Position numbers and translations under genes: made by a program. Of a stretch of DNA of 64,000 bases, positions 36,091 through 47,531 are shown piece by piece. Source of the DNA: Ephemerocybe angulata (taxonomy: Eukaryota; Basidiomycota; Agaricomycetes; Agaricales; Psathyrellaceae). The notes below the pieces were generated by a model that saw only the letters and a list, made by a program, of their open reading frames with translations, was not told the DNA's origin and did not search any database. Every line of letters starts with the position of its first letter. The stretch's first letter is position 1. The stretch is from NCBI GenBank assembly GCA_013368325.1, contig JAACJK010000223.1, forward strand, positions 620,001 through 684,000, read 5' to 3'.

Positions 36091-37932
36091 TCAATGATCA
36101 ATCTGAGGTCGTGTCCCTGTAACGTCCGAGTTCGTGGATGAGACAGTCTCCAACGCGAACTCCGGCATCTCTGTGTTGAACATCCTGACACCAGAAGGCA
36201 TTGTCGCTTGATTCATCTCTCCGGCGAATGGTTGATAATAGGCATCGCGTAGGTGCAGGACGAGGCGACAGCCCAGGACAGGTGATGCGGTGACTGTCAT
36301 ATTGATCGCGTATTCCATCGCGGGGCCCTGTGATACGAGTAATTCATTTGGGGTCGGGTTGAGTATTTGAAAGGCTTTGATCACTCACCGGTAGCACGTA
36401 CCAGGCCAGAATGTCGAAAAAAGTAATTGAAAGAGTGCTGGGATTCCCGTTTGTCACCGACACTCGAGCAAAAGGCGTCACTCTGACTCACATGAGAGGG
36501 AAGACAAGACTATCTCGCAAAAGGATATGGATGAGAGAACCTTCCTTCGACCACCTCCCCCGTATCGACATATCCATGTTACGTTGCACTGCCTTGCAAT
36601 TGTTGTCTCGCATATACCGGATCCCTTCCGCCACAGCGAGAACAAAAATTACCGCTTCAAAGGCAAACATCTGGAACCACACCGCGACGGACCAGTCTTT
36701 GAGATTGGTCGGGATGCAGCTATGGAGCGATCCGGTAATGATAGTGGGTACTGTCGAATTTCTGAGGATCAGCGCGAGAGGTGAGTAGGTAGCGACAAGC
36801 TTTGGGCTGACCATTAACGACGACCATGGAGAAGGCCGCAAGGGTAGTGCCAGCGATCAAGTTCGCAATGAAAAACATCGTCACTACATATACCACCACC
36901 GTTCGTTGGCGGTACATGCAAATGGTCCGATGCACCATGATACCTGGGAAAGTGTTGGGTCGAGAAGCTTGAAAAGAGATCCATTCGAACGTACCTTGCA
37001 TCGCTTGTAATGCGATAATAGATAACCATGTCTGGACCCGAGAAAGCGAAGGACCTGACGTAGGGGGCACATGGGTCAGCGCAAAAAGGGTGGGACCAAC
37101 ACGTTGACTTACACCTGTACAGAGAAAGAGGGTCCAGAATTCAAGAAACGTTGAGTGGATCAGGTCGAAGGAGGCGACAAGGGGGCAAGACCCACAACTG
37201 ATATAGAGAGTTAGCCATTTAAAATATGGTGTTGTTTAGTAGTGGGGGATTGACGTACTTTTGCGTGTGTCTCTTCAGATACCCAAACAGTGACTAGGCA
37301 GAAAGTGAGTAGGCCCACATAGAAAACGGGGCAAAAAGCCACGTACGAGATACACCATAACTATTTACTCCGATCGTAAGTCTTATAAGCGAGTAGAATG
37401 AGAAGGTCGCTTTCGATATACTCACAGGAAGGATATGTCCGGGAGGTAGCGGTTCTGCAGAGAGAATTAATTATGAAGGTATCCAGGGATAGATGGACTT
37501 ACGATGAGATAAAGCACTTGAATTAGGGACCATTTCTTTTTCTATTTTTGGCCAAACGTAAGTCGAGAACAAAGGAACTCAAAGGTTTACTTACCCAGAT
37601 CAATTCAATCTACAAGAACCAGAGTTGCTTCAGCATCGTCAATGCGAGTAAGAGCTTTGTTCAGACTCACTTCCAAATCAAGTGTTGTCACTGACCATTT
37701 GTCAGATTCGAGCGGCAGGCAATGAAACTGAGGGCTGCTCACAGTGGTCGTAGAGAACGAGAGTCATGCAAGCGACTACAGGTAAGTGTGGTCAGCATGA
37801 TGTGCCTCAGCACATCGACAATGACCTTCCAAAGCCAGGTAAGGGCTACTCACTGTAAAATAACGACCCCTTCATTACCCCTTCTCCAAACGCGATGAAG
37901 CCCTGTCGCGCTTCCTCCGAGAGCTCTGCCAT
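36091..37932 (-). CDS. DUF6533-like multi-pass membrane protein, copy D
   Basis: Minus-strand member of the family seen at 12-18 kb. Starts at 37932 with MAELSEEARQGF. Conserved order: ACMTLVLYDHLTTLDLE, then a 15-nt exon IELIW at 37595-37609, KKKWSLIQVLYLI, NRYLPDISF, RVQTWLSIIALQAMQGIMVHRTI, FAFEAVIFVLAVAEGIRYM, and PVLGCRLVLHLRDAYYQPF. 3' exons are clear (36091-36327, 36389-36437, and one from 36492 to about 36770); the middle exons around 37000-37400 are only approximate. No frameshift is required, so the gene is probably intact. It lies tail-to-head with copy E on the same strand. Confidence 0.78.
37595..37609 (-). other. 15-nt micro-exon of copy D encoding IELIW
   Basis: Flanked by GT donor and AG acceptor; equivalents are 12572-12586 (copy A), 16340-16354 (copy C) and 41113-41127 (copy E). 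All are exactly 15 nt, phase 0, and encode V/I-E-L-I-W. Confidence 0.8.
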
Positions 37933-39624
37933 CTTCAGGTGCGGGACGATGGGCAAACGACCGTTATAACATGCAGGCAATTGTTGGCGGTTGTGGGGGA
38001 GGGAGAGAGGAGGTGTCTCTTGACTTTTGGTGGCGCGTTGGGTTGTGAGGCTTCATCATCCAGGGGAGCCAGATGACTATTTGCCTGCAGCAAGCTGATA
38101 GACACTTCCCACACTACCAGCAGTCGAAAACCATCGCCAGGGCACATACACCACGCGGTGTTCGCGGCGGCCTTCTCTACATTTCACCACCTAAAGGCAA
38201 TCAGTACATTTCCGTACCCGCCTCGCCTGTTCCTTTTCCGATTTTACCGCCTTCTCGCCAAGTCTCAGTCGGTCGAATACTGTGGATACTACCCTGCGCC
38301 GAGTCAAAGGCGCCATGGCCAGGAATCTAACATCTTCCTCCTCCCTTCACCCCTTCCCTAAGACTCAGAGACGTTCCAGAAGCCACAGAAATTTTGCGCC
38401 GGTCATCATTTGTGGTGTTGTGGTGGTGATCAGGAAACCTAGGTCGCCTGAACTTTAAGGCGTGTGGAAAGACTGGATTGGCCAAGGTTGTCCGGATCGT
38501 AGCACGGAAAAGGTAAAGCGCCGACGGAGAGAAGCACGAAATCAATCGGGTGCTAACAGCCCCTCATTGCTCGAGGTGTTAGACCTTGGCGTCGTAACGA
38601 GGTGCAAAGCCTTGTAAAGCTCTGCAAGGCTTGGATGGTAACAGTGGTTCGAACATCATAGTGGATGAGACCGAAAGGCACATTGAAACGATCTGCAGGG
38701 AACTTGAGTTCACTGAGACTCGCTGAGAAATCGGCATGGGGGACCAGGGGCCTGCCTCCGGTGGCGAGATCCTGAATCCGATCCAGCTGGCCCCTTTACA
38801 TGGGAACTTGGAGGACTTCAGGAGCTCTTCATAAAGCTTCCCATCGAAAGCCCTGTTGTCCATCCGCCCGTGAACGCGAGCTTCCCCACACATGAAAGCC
38901 GACCAGCACTGCGCTATGTGATGCATGCTCTGAGTAACGCATTAGAGTCTAGACGCCGGCCAGCAGGCTGTTGTCAGCGCCAATAGTTTGATACAAGCTG
39001 GTTGTCGTAGGTTCATCTGGTGGTATGAAATGTATCCTCAGTCGCTTCGAAAGGCAAAGGACACATTGTCCGTAAACAGCACGAACCTGGCAATGGGCAC
39101 CTTGCAGTTGCAGTAGTTGAAGAGCCAAGAACGCCTGGTCAAAGCGGGTATAGAATAGTTCAATCTTCATGGAACAGTATCGCAGTTGAGAGAGCAGTCG
39201 ACCGAAGTCAGGTAGGACTTAAGCGTACACGACTGAGTAGAATGGTAAGAGGTAAGAACCTCAATAAACACTTACGTGTTCATGTCATTTGCATTTGATC
39301 TTGTGCTAGAGAGGTATCCCACAAGTCGTTCGTGACGTTTAGGGCCCACCATGCTGAGCACTGTGAGCAGACTACGAAGCCATGCATGTACTTACAGTGC
39401 CAGAAAAAACAGACAGTGTTTGTGTTCATGCAAACCTCGCTGGGCGCCGAATTCTCGATGACCGAGAGATTGCAAAGAAAGCAAAAGAGTGTGAATAGTT
39501 TCTGGGTGCGCTCCCGCACCCTAGAAATACAATAAGGTCTAATCTACGACGTCCGTTTGGGGTATAGAGTGGTGCTGGTGGTAGTACAAATTCGTGATGA
39601 TCGTGTCACATCGTTCGTTCAAGG
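37933..39624. other. 1.7-kb gene-poor region between DUF6533-like copies
   Basis: Short minus-strand open frames at 38579-38926, 38949-39170 and 39280-39519 do not show a recognised protein pattern. They might be exons of an unrecognised or decayed minus-strand gene, but I cannot join them in phase with confidence. Confidence 0.4.
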
Positions 39625-41464
39625 TTAAGTTCGTTTGGCCCCGTACACAATAACCTCTGGCATTTCATAAACCTCGTCGTCCTGCGGCGTGTGCAGCTCC
39701 AGATCTGGTGGGGTTGCATCCGGGTCCGACTGCGTTTCATGCCGAAGTTCGTCAGCGAAGGGTCGATAATACGACTCGCGAAGGTTGAGAATGAGGCGAC
39801 AGCCAAGGATGGGGTACCCCGCAGCTGAGATGTTCATGGTATATTGCAGGACGCCGAGCTAGAGAAGAGGGTCAGGACTCACGTCGTCATGGTTCATCAC
39901 AGTCACCACAGTTTACGAGTCACTCACTGGAAGAACGTGCCATGCCAAAGCATTAGAGATGCACATCAAGAGGCCACTGGAGGAGTAGTCAGTTACGATA
40001 ATCGCAGGCAAGCTGTACATGGCGGGACTCACATAAATGGGAAGATTATACTATCTCGAAGGAGTATCCGGAGCAACGATCTTTCTTTATATCTGGTCCC
40101 AACCATAATCTCGTTCATCTGCCGAGACCTGAGACGCGCTTGCGACTCTTTGCGAAATTGCAGCCCCTCCCAAATTGCCAGAACGAATATCAGGAAGTCG
40201 AACACCATAAGTAGCATCCATAGTCCCCAGAACCAAGGGGGTATACTAGGGATGCAGGTGCGGAGTGTGCCATTAACGGTGTCGTAGAAGAGGGGGACTG
40301 TCAAACGGTGAGAAAAGGGTACTTCCAAGGAAAGAAATCCACGTACTCCCGTTTTCCCGGGTTGAGTATACACCAATAACGATAGCTGCAACGAGCTCAA
40401 GGAGGAATGCTGCAAGTAGCACCGCGAGTATGGCCCGCTTTTGTTGGTACATGCTTACGATCCTGTGGACCATGATACCTTGTTGCAAGGCCAAGGTTAT
40501 CAAGCGACGGTGCCAAAAGTATATTTTCCTAAGGCTCACCTTGCATGGCTCCTAACGAAAGGATACTCAACCAAGTCTGGACCTTTCCAAACGATATGCC
40601 TGGCTTCCTATGAGAAACAGCCATGTACGGGATTTAAACACTTACACCTAGTAAAGTCAAGGAAATGTGATGGTGAGGATTGTCCCAGTGAAAGAGAATA
40701 AGAAACAGCGTACAGCTAGAGTAGATGGGGGTTAGCCTGACGCAAAAGAAAGTTCAAGTATTACGCACAAGCTTAAACGGCTCATTCGGTATCCATAACA
40801 TAACTGGACCTTGACTAAGCTGGAGCGCAAGCCATGGAAGTGAGAGCACGTACGAGCAGTCGCGTAGCTGGGCCCCGGGTACAGTTAGGTTCCATAGAAT
40901 AGTGGCGTGGACGAAAGCGCAACTTACATGAACATGAGGTCCCCAACATAGCGATTCTTGAAAAGGTGCGTGTGAATTGGCAGGTTCGGTCTTTCGGAAA
41001 TCCCAGTTCAACGTACAATGAAGTAGAGGCCCTGTGCCAGCGACCATTTCTTCTTCTGTAACCCTCATTTGTTCAGAGAATCCGACGAGATTCATAGCTC
41101 ATGGAGTCGTACCCAAATCAATTCCACCTAACGCCATAAGAGATTTGGTAAACACGCGGAGAAACAAGACTTCGCCAGTTCCAACACGGATGCGGATGAG
41201 CTTAAACTCACTTCCAAGTCTAATGTCGAAACTGCAGGAAGCGCCTTAGCTAATATATTCAATAGAACGTTATAGAAACTCACCATGATCCCATAGAACT
41301 ACGGCGGTGCACGCCACTGCAGGATTCAATGCAATACTGAGCGTCTGCCCTTCCATCACGCCCCCATACCCACGCAGGCACGTACCCTGGAATAGCAAGC
41401 CACCGTAGGTTATCCGCGCAAGTTCTTCAAGTGTTTGTGTTGGAGGTTTGGTATAGACCGACAT
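39625..41464 (-). CDS. DUF6533-like multi-pass membrane protein, copy E
   Basis: Second minus-strand copy. Starts at 41464 with MSVYTKPPTQTLEELARITY. Conserved order: VACTAVVLWDHVSTLDLE, 15-nt exon VELIW at 41113-41127, KKKWSLAQGLYFI, NRYVGDLMF, ISFGKVQTWLSILSLGAMQG, IMVHRIVSMYQQKRAIL, LMVFDFLIFVLAIWEGLQF, PILGCRLILNLRESYYRPF and the end at 39625. Exons for the region 40550-40890 are ambiguous because several splice choices keep the frame. The C-terminus is acidic (TPQDDEVYEMPEVIVYG) and unlike copies A, C and D. Appears intact. Confidence 0.75.
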
Positions 41465-43780
41465 GAAGAAGGTGAGGGGGAAGGGGCGGAAGGGATGACG
41501 AGGGGATCATCCACGACACTGAGAAGACGGTGGGGGAGAGGAGAGTTACACCCAGTCCAATTTGGATGAAATGGCATGAAGGCATCTGTAAGGTAACAGA
41601 AGTACTGCCCCCGGCTGTTGACATATTGTTCACACTTTGGCGATTGGTTAACCAAACCCAAGGTGTTTGATCGGAAGTTAGATGTACTCGACCTTATGCC
41701 TCCGGATGGAACAGATAAGTACAGCTGACATCTATCCATGACCTGAAAATTTGGCACCGGTTGCTCTGACTTTATCAGCTTTGTGTCCCATTTATCTCTT
41801 GAACTTCTGTTACCAAAGGCAGACTTCGCAAAGCAGCAGCCTCTGCCGACCGCCTGAGGGAGTGGGAGCTTCTACATGGAGCGCACTAGGTTATAGCAAA
41901 GCTTCTTCTCAACGCGAGAGCTTCTCCCGAGGTTTATCAGGGCAGCTCTGTTTCCTTGCTGACGGCATGCTGAACTCTGGAGCGAGGCCCTCCCCTCGAC
42001 CTCGATGTATGCGCGCAGCCTCCGGGTTTCGGTTACTTGAAAGACTCCAGAATCCTCATGTTCTGATAATCTAGCCCGGGCCCCAGGGCGGCCGGGCCTC
42101 CTTCAGCCCCCGAGCCATCGTAGTGGCCCAATCTTCATACTTACTTAACAGTTAGTAGACCGGTGCTGGAAGTTGAGTTCGTACGTACGCCCACCAGAAA
42201 AGCGTACACAAGTACCACTGTGCCTTGATACCCTCGCAACTGGCTGAACCTTAGATCGAGGTTTCTGAGGAGCTGCAAGGTAGGATTTGGAGAGTTTGTC
42301 GGGAGCTCGGGAATGTGTCATGAAGCGCCCGTGGAATGTACCCAAGTCAAACCCAAGTTGTCCCTTCAAGGGGAATAAACAGGAATCAGCGACAGCCTCT
42401 CAGTTGATATGATATCAAGAAGATTAATTTAGGGGCCTATGTAACCACGAACCTCCTTCGGCATTATGTCCTGAGTATGACCTGACGTTGAACTGCTCTG
42501 AAAACGAGAGCCCAATTCTCCTTCAGTTGGTCGACTTGTGAAACGATACTCACGAACACACCGATTCGGAGCAAATCCTGGTTTCTGTATATTTTCGGAA
42601 GTTGCTGCGACACAGAAGCATCTCAGATGATTCAAGTCGCAAGAGGAGATTCTGATAGAATCTCGATCCTACAAACTGCCACACCACACGGGGCGGGAAA
42701 ACAGGACACGGCGATCGGGTGTATGTCCTAAGAACGTCCGTAAAAAGCGCTGGAGCACGGGGCCCGGGTGTTGCTTGGATTGGGCGTGGTTCTCTGTAGT
42801 GCTCTGCAACACTCGTGAGCCTCTTCCCTTGACAATAAATGTTGAATTCAATGCTCACTTGTAAATATGGGGCCTCAACTTCGAAGATCCATTCTGGAGA
42901 ACATGCAGTCAGCACGAGGTGAAGCTAGCCCGACACCCTGGATTGTGGACATACCAGAGTGGGTATGTCAACCGATCTTGTCAGTTAGACGAACGTAACT
43001 TGATTACATTGAACTGCGTTGCTGAGTCCAGGCCGTTCGTAAATGAATGAATTGGCCTGTCTCGCGTCTCGCCAGGTGAGCAATCTGGAGCCCATTATGA
43101 GCACGGCAGACCAACGCCCAACCGGCGCGTCGCGCCCCAAGCAACTGCCGTGCGACAGATCTACTTACACATAGGTTATGTGTGAAAAGTCTTCCTCGCC
43201 GGGCAACCCAAAGAAGTTCGGCCCCGCATGGTCCTCCCTGGGGCCTGAGCAGGAGAGGTATGCAAAGAGGTTATCAGAGTGTTACGTGCAGGCCGTGGAA
43301 GCTGATCTTACTGCTTCGTAAGATCTCTAGCTCGTCAACACTTTCCGTCGCGCGATGCGCAGCGGCCGTTATGAGAGGTCTTGGCCCCGAGATCTGCTTC
43401 TGAAAGAGGGGAGGTGCAGTAAGATGCCAAGAGAAGTGCTTTGGAGGAGTTAATGCTTACATGGAGATCTGGCATTCATGAGAGAGACCTGGGTAGTTAC
43501 AAACATCGGGGTTATAGACGCATGTCAGAGTACCAGAAAGTTTCGTAAACAAGGAGTTGCCGCTTGCTTCTTCAGGTCTCATGATTAAGAACGATTGAAC
43601 GCGAAGGTATCTGCATAGCTGGTATCGGGTATCCTATGGTACTGCAAAAAGCATCAGCGATCGCTCGTCCTACAGTAAACCGCACAACAGACTCACCAGA
43701 GTATCTCCAATAATAATAGGTCAGAAATATAACTTAACTTAACGGCTCCCAAAAGTCGCACACAATGCGGGGTAAATCTC
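41465..43780. other. 2.3-kb region without recognised gene
   Basis: A possible minus-strand multi-exon gene cannot be excluded between about 42500 and 43640: short frames reading CVYNPDVCNYPGLSHECQIS (near 43500) and GPNFFGLPGEEDFSHITYV (near 43220) look protein-like, with usable GT/AG sites, but I could not build one continuous frame or recognise a family. Confidence 0.35.
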
Positions 43781-46439
43781 TCACGAATGACACCCTCTGA
43801 TAGCATCCAAAACCTCCCTCCAATCCTCCTCCGAGAACCGGGAGTCCCAAAATTCATGCCACCACTTTTCCCTCTGCAGCACCGCAGGCGCCCCGCCCAT
43901 CTGCACCATCAAATCATCCAGCGCACGGATAAGCCTGACAACGTGCTGCATATCCCCACCGACCCCACAAGATTCAGAGCGGTATCCTTCCTCAGTAGTG
44001 CCGCCGCCGAGCCCAAGCCCAAACCCACCCCCGCTCCCGAGCTCTTCCATTTCGGTCTCGCAGCCCTCATTTGATATGGGCACATCAGATGTGAAGGGCA
44101 TATTTGGGGGTATATAGCCTATGTCAGACACGACCGACCGCCTGTCAGGACCAGGCAGGACCTTGAAAGACTCGAGGACGGATGGGGGGAAGACTTTGAG
44201 TACACCTTCCGCGCACAATTTGACCCTCTCCCAACGGTCGCGCTCCTTCCCAGTCCCCAGCCATTCCACTAGCGCATCCACAATGCTCATGACCAGAGGG
44301 AGATAGCGCTTCTGCCGGCCGGTCGCAGTCGACAGAGGTACTGCCACGATGGGGATGTCGCTGAACTCGTAGAGCACGTAGTAGATGAGGTTCCATGTCA
44401 TGACGAGGTCCAGGACACGGAGGGCATCCTTCGCAATGAGACCGCGGACACACATGAGAACCTGCACCACGATTTCCTCGTCCTCGTCCACCAGCTGATT
44501 CTTCTTATGTGGGATCCGTGTGCCCCGCCTATAATCCACGCTGCTCCTGCCATGATTGAAACTGGTCTTCGGAATCCCGCCACCCACATCTCCCACATCG
44601 ATATTCACAACCCTCCCGCTCAGCTCGATCAGTATCTCCGTCAACCAATCGTAGAACGGCCTCGGTACGTCCTGCGTGTTCAAGATCCTGACCACAGCCT
44701 CGACATACGCGTTCCGCAGCCCAACCATATAATTCCCCGCGTCCCCTTCCGACGTCCCATTCCCAGGCTGCCCGCGATAATGCAGATGCAAATAGAATGC
44801 GCTGACGATATCGCGTTTCTGCGCCTCCGACGGCGAGTACCTGTCGTCCAGCATGACTCGGAAGGTCGCGGCGTCCATTTGCCCGAGGTCCAGGTACATC
44901 CGGCTGATGGCCTGCTCCGCAGACGCCGTGGACAGCTGCGGCGAGGTCAAGCAGGAATGGAGGGGGTGGACAGCCTCGATGTTCTGCACGGTGAAAGTCG
45001 CGTTCAGCCAGTGAAGGGCGTCGTGCAGGTCCTCGCCGTCCTTTACATCCCGGCCCACGCCACGGATGACGACGGACGCGTCGCGTAGGTGTCGCCAGCG
45101 CATGTCGAAGGCGAGCCAGCTCGTGTCCGAGGTGGCCTTGAAAAGGCGGTAGAAGCGCGATGAGTCGGGGGTCTTTTTCCATGGGAGTTGGAGCAGTTTC
45201 GTTACTGCAAGGAAAATGGCGTGGGAGAGGCTATAGAAGATCCATGACTGCGGCGACTTGTATGGGCATTGGGCGATCCGAAGGTGGTCGTTCATCGTAA
45301 AGGCTTGCTGCAGCGTCGGCAGGATCATCGTGATGACGACGAAAAATAGCACGATGCCCAGCACACCTGTGAGACACCCTGCGACGAACTTGTTGTAAGT
45401 CCAGAGGAGATCGAGCAGGCCCCAGAAGAAAAGGAGGAGGGATATTTGGAGGAGCATAGGGAGAAACGAGAGAATCTCGGGGACGCGCCACTGAATGAGC
45501 CCTTCGAAGCGCATTTGGCGGAGGGCGATGGCGTCCTTGTGGGGGAGGGTGGCGTCCCGTTGATACTCGCGAAGCCATTGCAAACACATAATGCCAACCA
45601 GCACGGTAGTCAGGCTGAATGCGAGGCTCATGAACCAGACGGCGTTGATGCGAGTTTCCGTTTGCGTGAGGGTGGCAGATTTACCCATAACATTGGCCGG
45701 TAGCACTGCTGTTCCGTTGGTGAGCTGTGTCACGAGCTGTGCGAGGAGCTGGGCAGACATATCCTGAGAGTCGTCTCGCAGCCACTTATACGACTCGACA
45801 GTGAACGCGGTAATCGTAGCCGAGAAGAGACCGGACTGCAGAGTAGTTTTAGATATGTCGAGTCGAATAGCCGGAGACACCCACAAATATAAGTAGCTTG
45901 TCCACTTCCTCCTTCCAGGCCGCGCACATGCCGTCGTCGTATCTGTCCACAAGTTTCCGGCACCTTTGCCATGGATTCTTTTCCTTGCCTGCTCCAGCGT
46001 GTCGATACGGGTCACCACTATGCCACGGCCTGCCAAAGGGCTGGTTCGTTTCCTTCAATGACGTCGGGCTGGAAAAGCTGTAAACATCAAACTCACAGAA
46101 TACTGAATTCCAAAGGCTGATGCTGGTCTCGACCTGCTCGCACGAGAAGGGGTCTACAGGAATCGTATCAGTGGAATGTACTTTGAATATGGCAGAGTTA
46201 GCTACCTTTCGATAGTATGGGTCGTCCGCCTTCGAAGCCTGCCCATAGTTAAATCGCAAGCCTACTTTCTCCACCGCGGTTGCTGGGCTGGATCCGAGCC
46301 AGGTTTCTGGCTCCTCGTGTTCCGGCCCATCCACCTCGTCGGTCATGATTCCAATGTCGTCTTCCTCGACATCGGTCGTGCTGTCCATTCGATATTTCTC
46401 GTCCATGCTGTGGACATCGGTGTCAGAGACAAAGTTCAA
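43781..46439 (-). CDS. DUF6535 domain membrane protein
   Basis: Basidiomycete-specific family of unknown function. Two exons on the minus strand, 45885-46439 and 43781-45835 (49-nt intron at 45836-45884), give 869 residues. The DUF6535 signature is created across the junction: VDRYDDGMCAAWKEEVDKLLIF then SGLFSATITAFTVESYKWL. Four hydrophobic helices follow (about INAVWFMSLAFSLTTVLVGI, LSFLPMLLQISLLLFFWGLL, AGCLTGVLGIVLFFVVITMI), then a long mostly soluble C-terminal part (about 550 residues). The N-terminus is acidic (TTDVEEDDIGIMTDEVDGPE). A strong codon bias makes long shadow frames on the other strand at 44500-45100. Confidence 0.9.
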
Positions 46440-47393
46440 ATGAAGTCGCTTGCGGACGAGCCATCAAGAGATCTTTGCGGGGTTAAAAGAGGCGGTACAG
46501 GGAAGCAATTTCCATGATTCTGCATAGCCCAGTGTCACCTTGATTATAAGCACTGATAAAAAGGAATCGCAGAACATTGTCTTGGAGTTGGGGGTTGCGC
46601 AATAGGACACGCCAATGAGCGCGATGCTGCTGCGAGAACGAGTGTGTGTGTGTGTGTGTGTGAATGTGGCTGTGCAACATTTGATGAGACTCGAACGTTC
46701 GAACCTCCATGCGCCCTGCGGGTTTATCACTCTGTAACAACTCTGTAAATTACACACACACGAGGAATTCTCCCTTTTCTGCGATAGCATATGTGTACTG
46801 TACCAAAGGTGAGACAAGCCCAACAGGGACTCGCCGTCCTCAATTCAACCTACCAAGTTGAGTTTCCTGCATATACTTCGAAAATCCTGATCATCGATAT
46901 CACTGTCTACAACACCTCTTTTCGCAAATATATGCGCGATATAATGGCTTTTTAGGCCCCCTTTTGAATTATTCCTGCTGGAATGCGCGGGAGCCTGCTC
47001 CTCCACTGCATACCTCAGGCGAAGCCAGGAAAGTAGATGAATATTGAATATTGAATAACATCAGGAAGTGCGCTGTTATATTTATATTTGGGGGAACTAG
47101 CACTATCTACCTAGCCACATCTAATGAGTATATGCATGGAGTAAATCCTACGCTCATCTATACGCCATCTATTTCCCTAATTTGGAGCAAAAACGGTAAT
47201 TCTCGAGCGATCGACGAAGACAAGACGAAGAGACTTGTTTTGTCACGCTCACAGTCGAGTCACGTCACAGTCGCATCGAATATATAAGCCTCTCCCTTTC
47301 CTTCCCTCAGCGTTTGCATCTTTCCTTCCTTCCCCCACTATCCCTCCCTCTTCCCCCTCTTCCCCCCTCCCCACCATGGTTAAGCGCTCAAAA
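46440..47393. other. Divergent intergenic region with (GT) microsatellite
   Basis: Shared upstream region of the DUF6535 gene (minus) and NDC1 (plus). A GT run lies at 46642-46662. A pyrimidine-rich strand at 47288-47375 (CCTTCC, TCCCTCC, CCCCCTC) is typical of fungal core promoters ahead of NDC1. Confidence 0.55.
46642..46662. repeat. (GT)n microsatellite
   Basis: Uninterrupted GT dinucleotide run of 21 bases, directly visible. Confidence 0.95.
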
Positions 47394-47531
47394 GTCACGC
47401 GTGACGCAACTCGCGTCACCCCTCACGTGACGTTACGCCAAGTTCAGTCGTCACACAGTCTCGCCAGTTGGCCACAACCATGTCGACCTCAACGCCGTCT
47501 GGGTCGCGTTTCCGGACATCGACGCCAGTAA
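47376..47531 (+). promoter_or_regulatory. Overlapping upstream ORF at NDC1
   Basis: An ATG in excellent context (CCACCATGG) at 47376 opens a 51-codon frame that overlaps the NDC1 start (47480) in another frame and ends at 47531. If transcription starts upstream of 47376, this frame would compete with NDC1 translation; if it starts downstream, the frame is irrelevant. Confidence 0.4.
47394..47437 (+). promoter_or_regulatory. Palindrome cluster upstream of NDC1 (MCB, E-box/CRE-like)
   Basis: Within 44 bases: a perfect 12-base palindrome GTCACGCGTGAC (47394-47405) whose centre ACGCGT equals the MluI cell-cycle box bound by MBF-type factors in yeasts; an inverted repeat GTGACGC-5 bases-GCGTCAC (47401-47419); and TCACGTGACG (47423-47432), an E-box palindrome with a TGACG half-site. 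It ends 43 bases before the NDC1 start codon. Seen directly; the factor assignments are inference. Confidence 0.55.

Noticed and set aside
44507..45182. Long open frames on both strands inside the DUF6535 gene
   Set aside because: They are shadows produced by codon bias of the real minus-strand frame; compositions are Arg/Pro/His-rich with no family pattern.
45836..46110. An additional intron in the 5' exon of the DUF6535 gene (GTGAGT near 46098)
   Set aside because: All reachable acceptors give introns under 30 nt or break the frame into the conserved RYDDGMCAAW block, whereas the uninterrupted frame is open.
46681..46720. GGTTCGAACGTTCGAGTC on the minus strand, resembling a tRNA B box
   Set aside because: It is a short inverted pattern around AACGTT; there is no A box at the proper distance and no cloverleaf.
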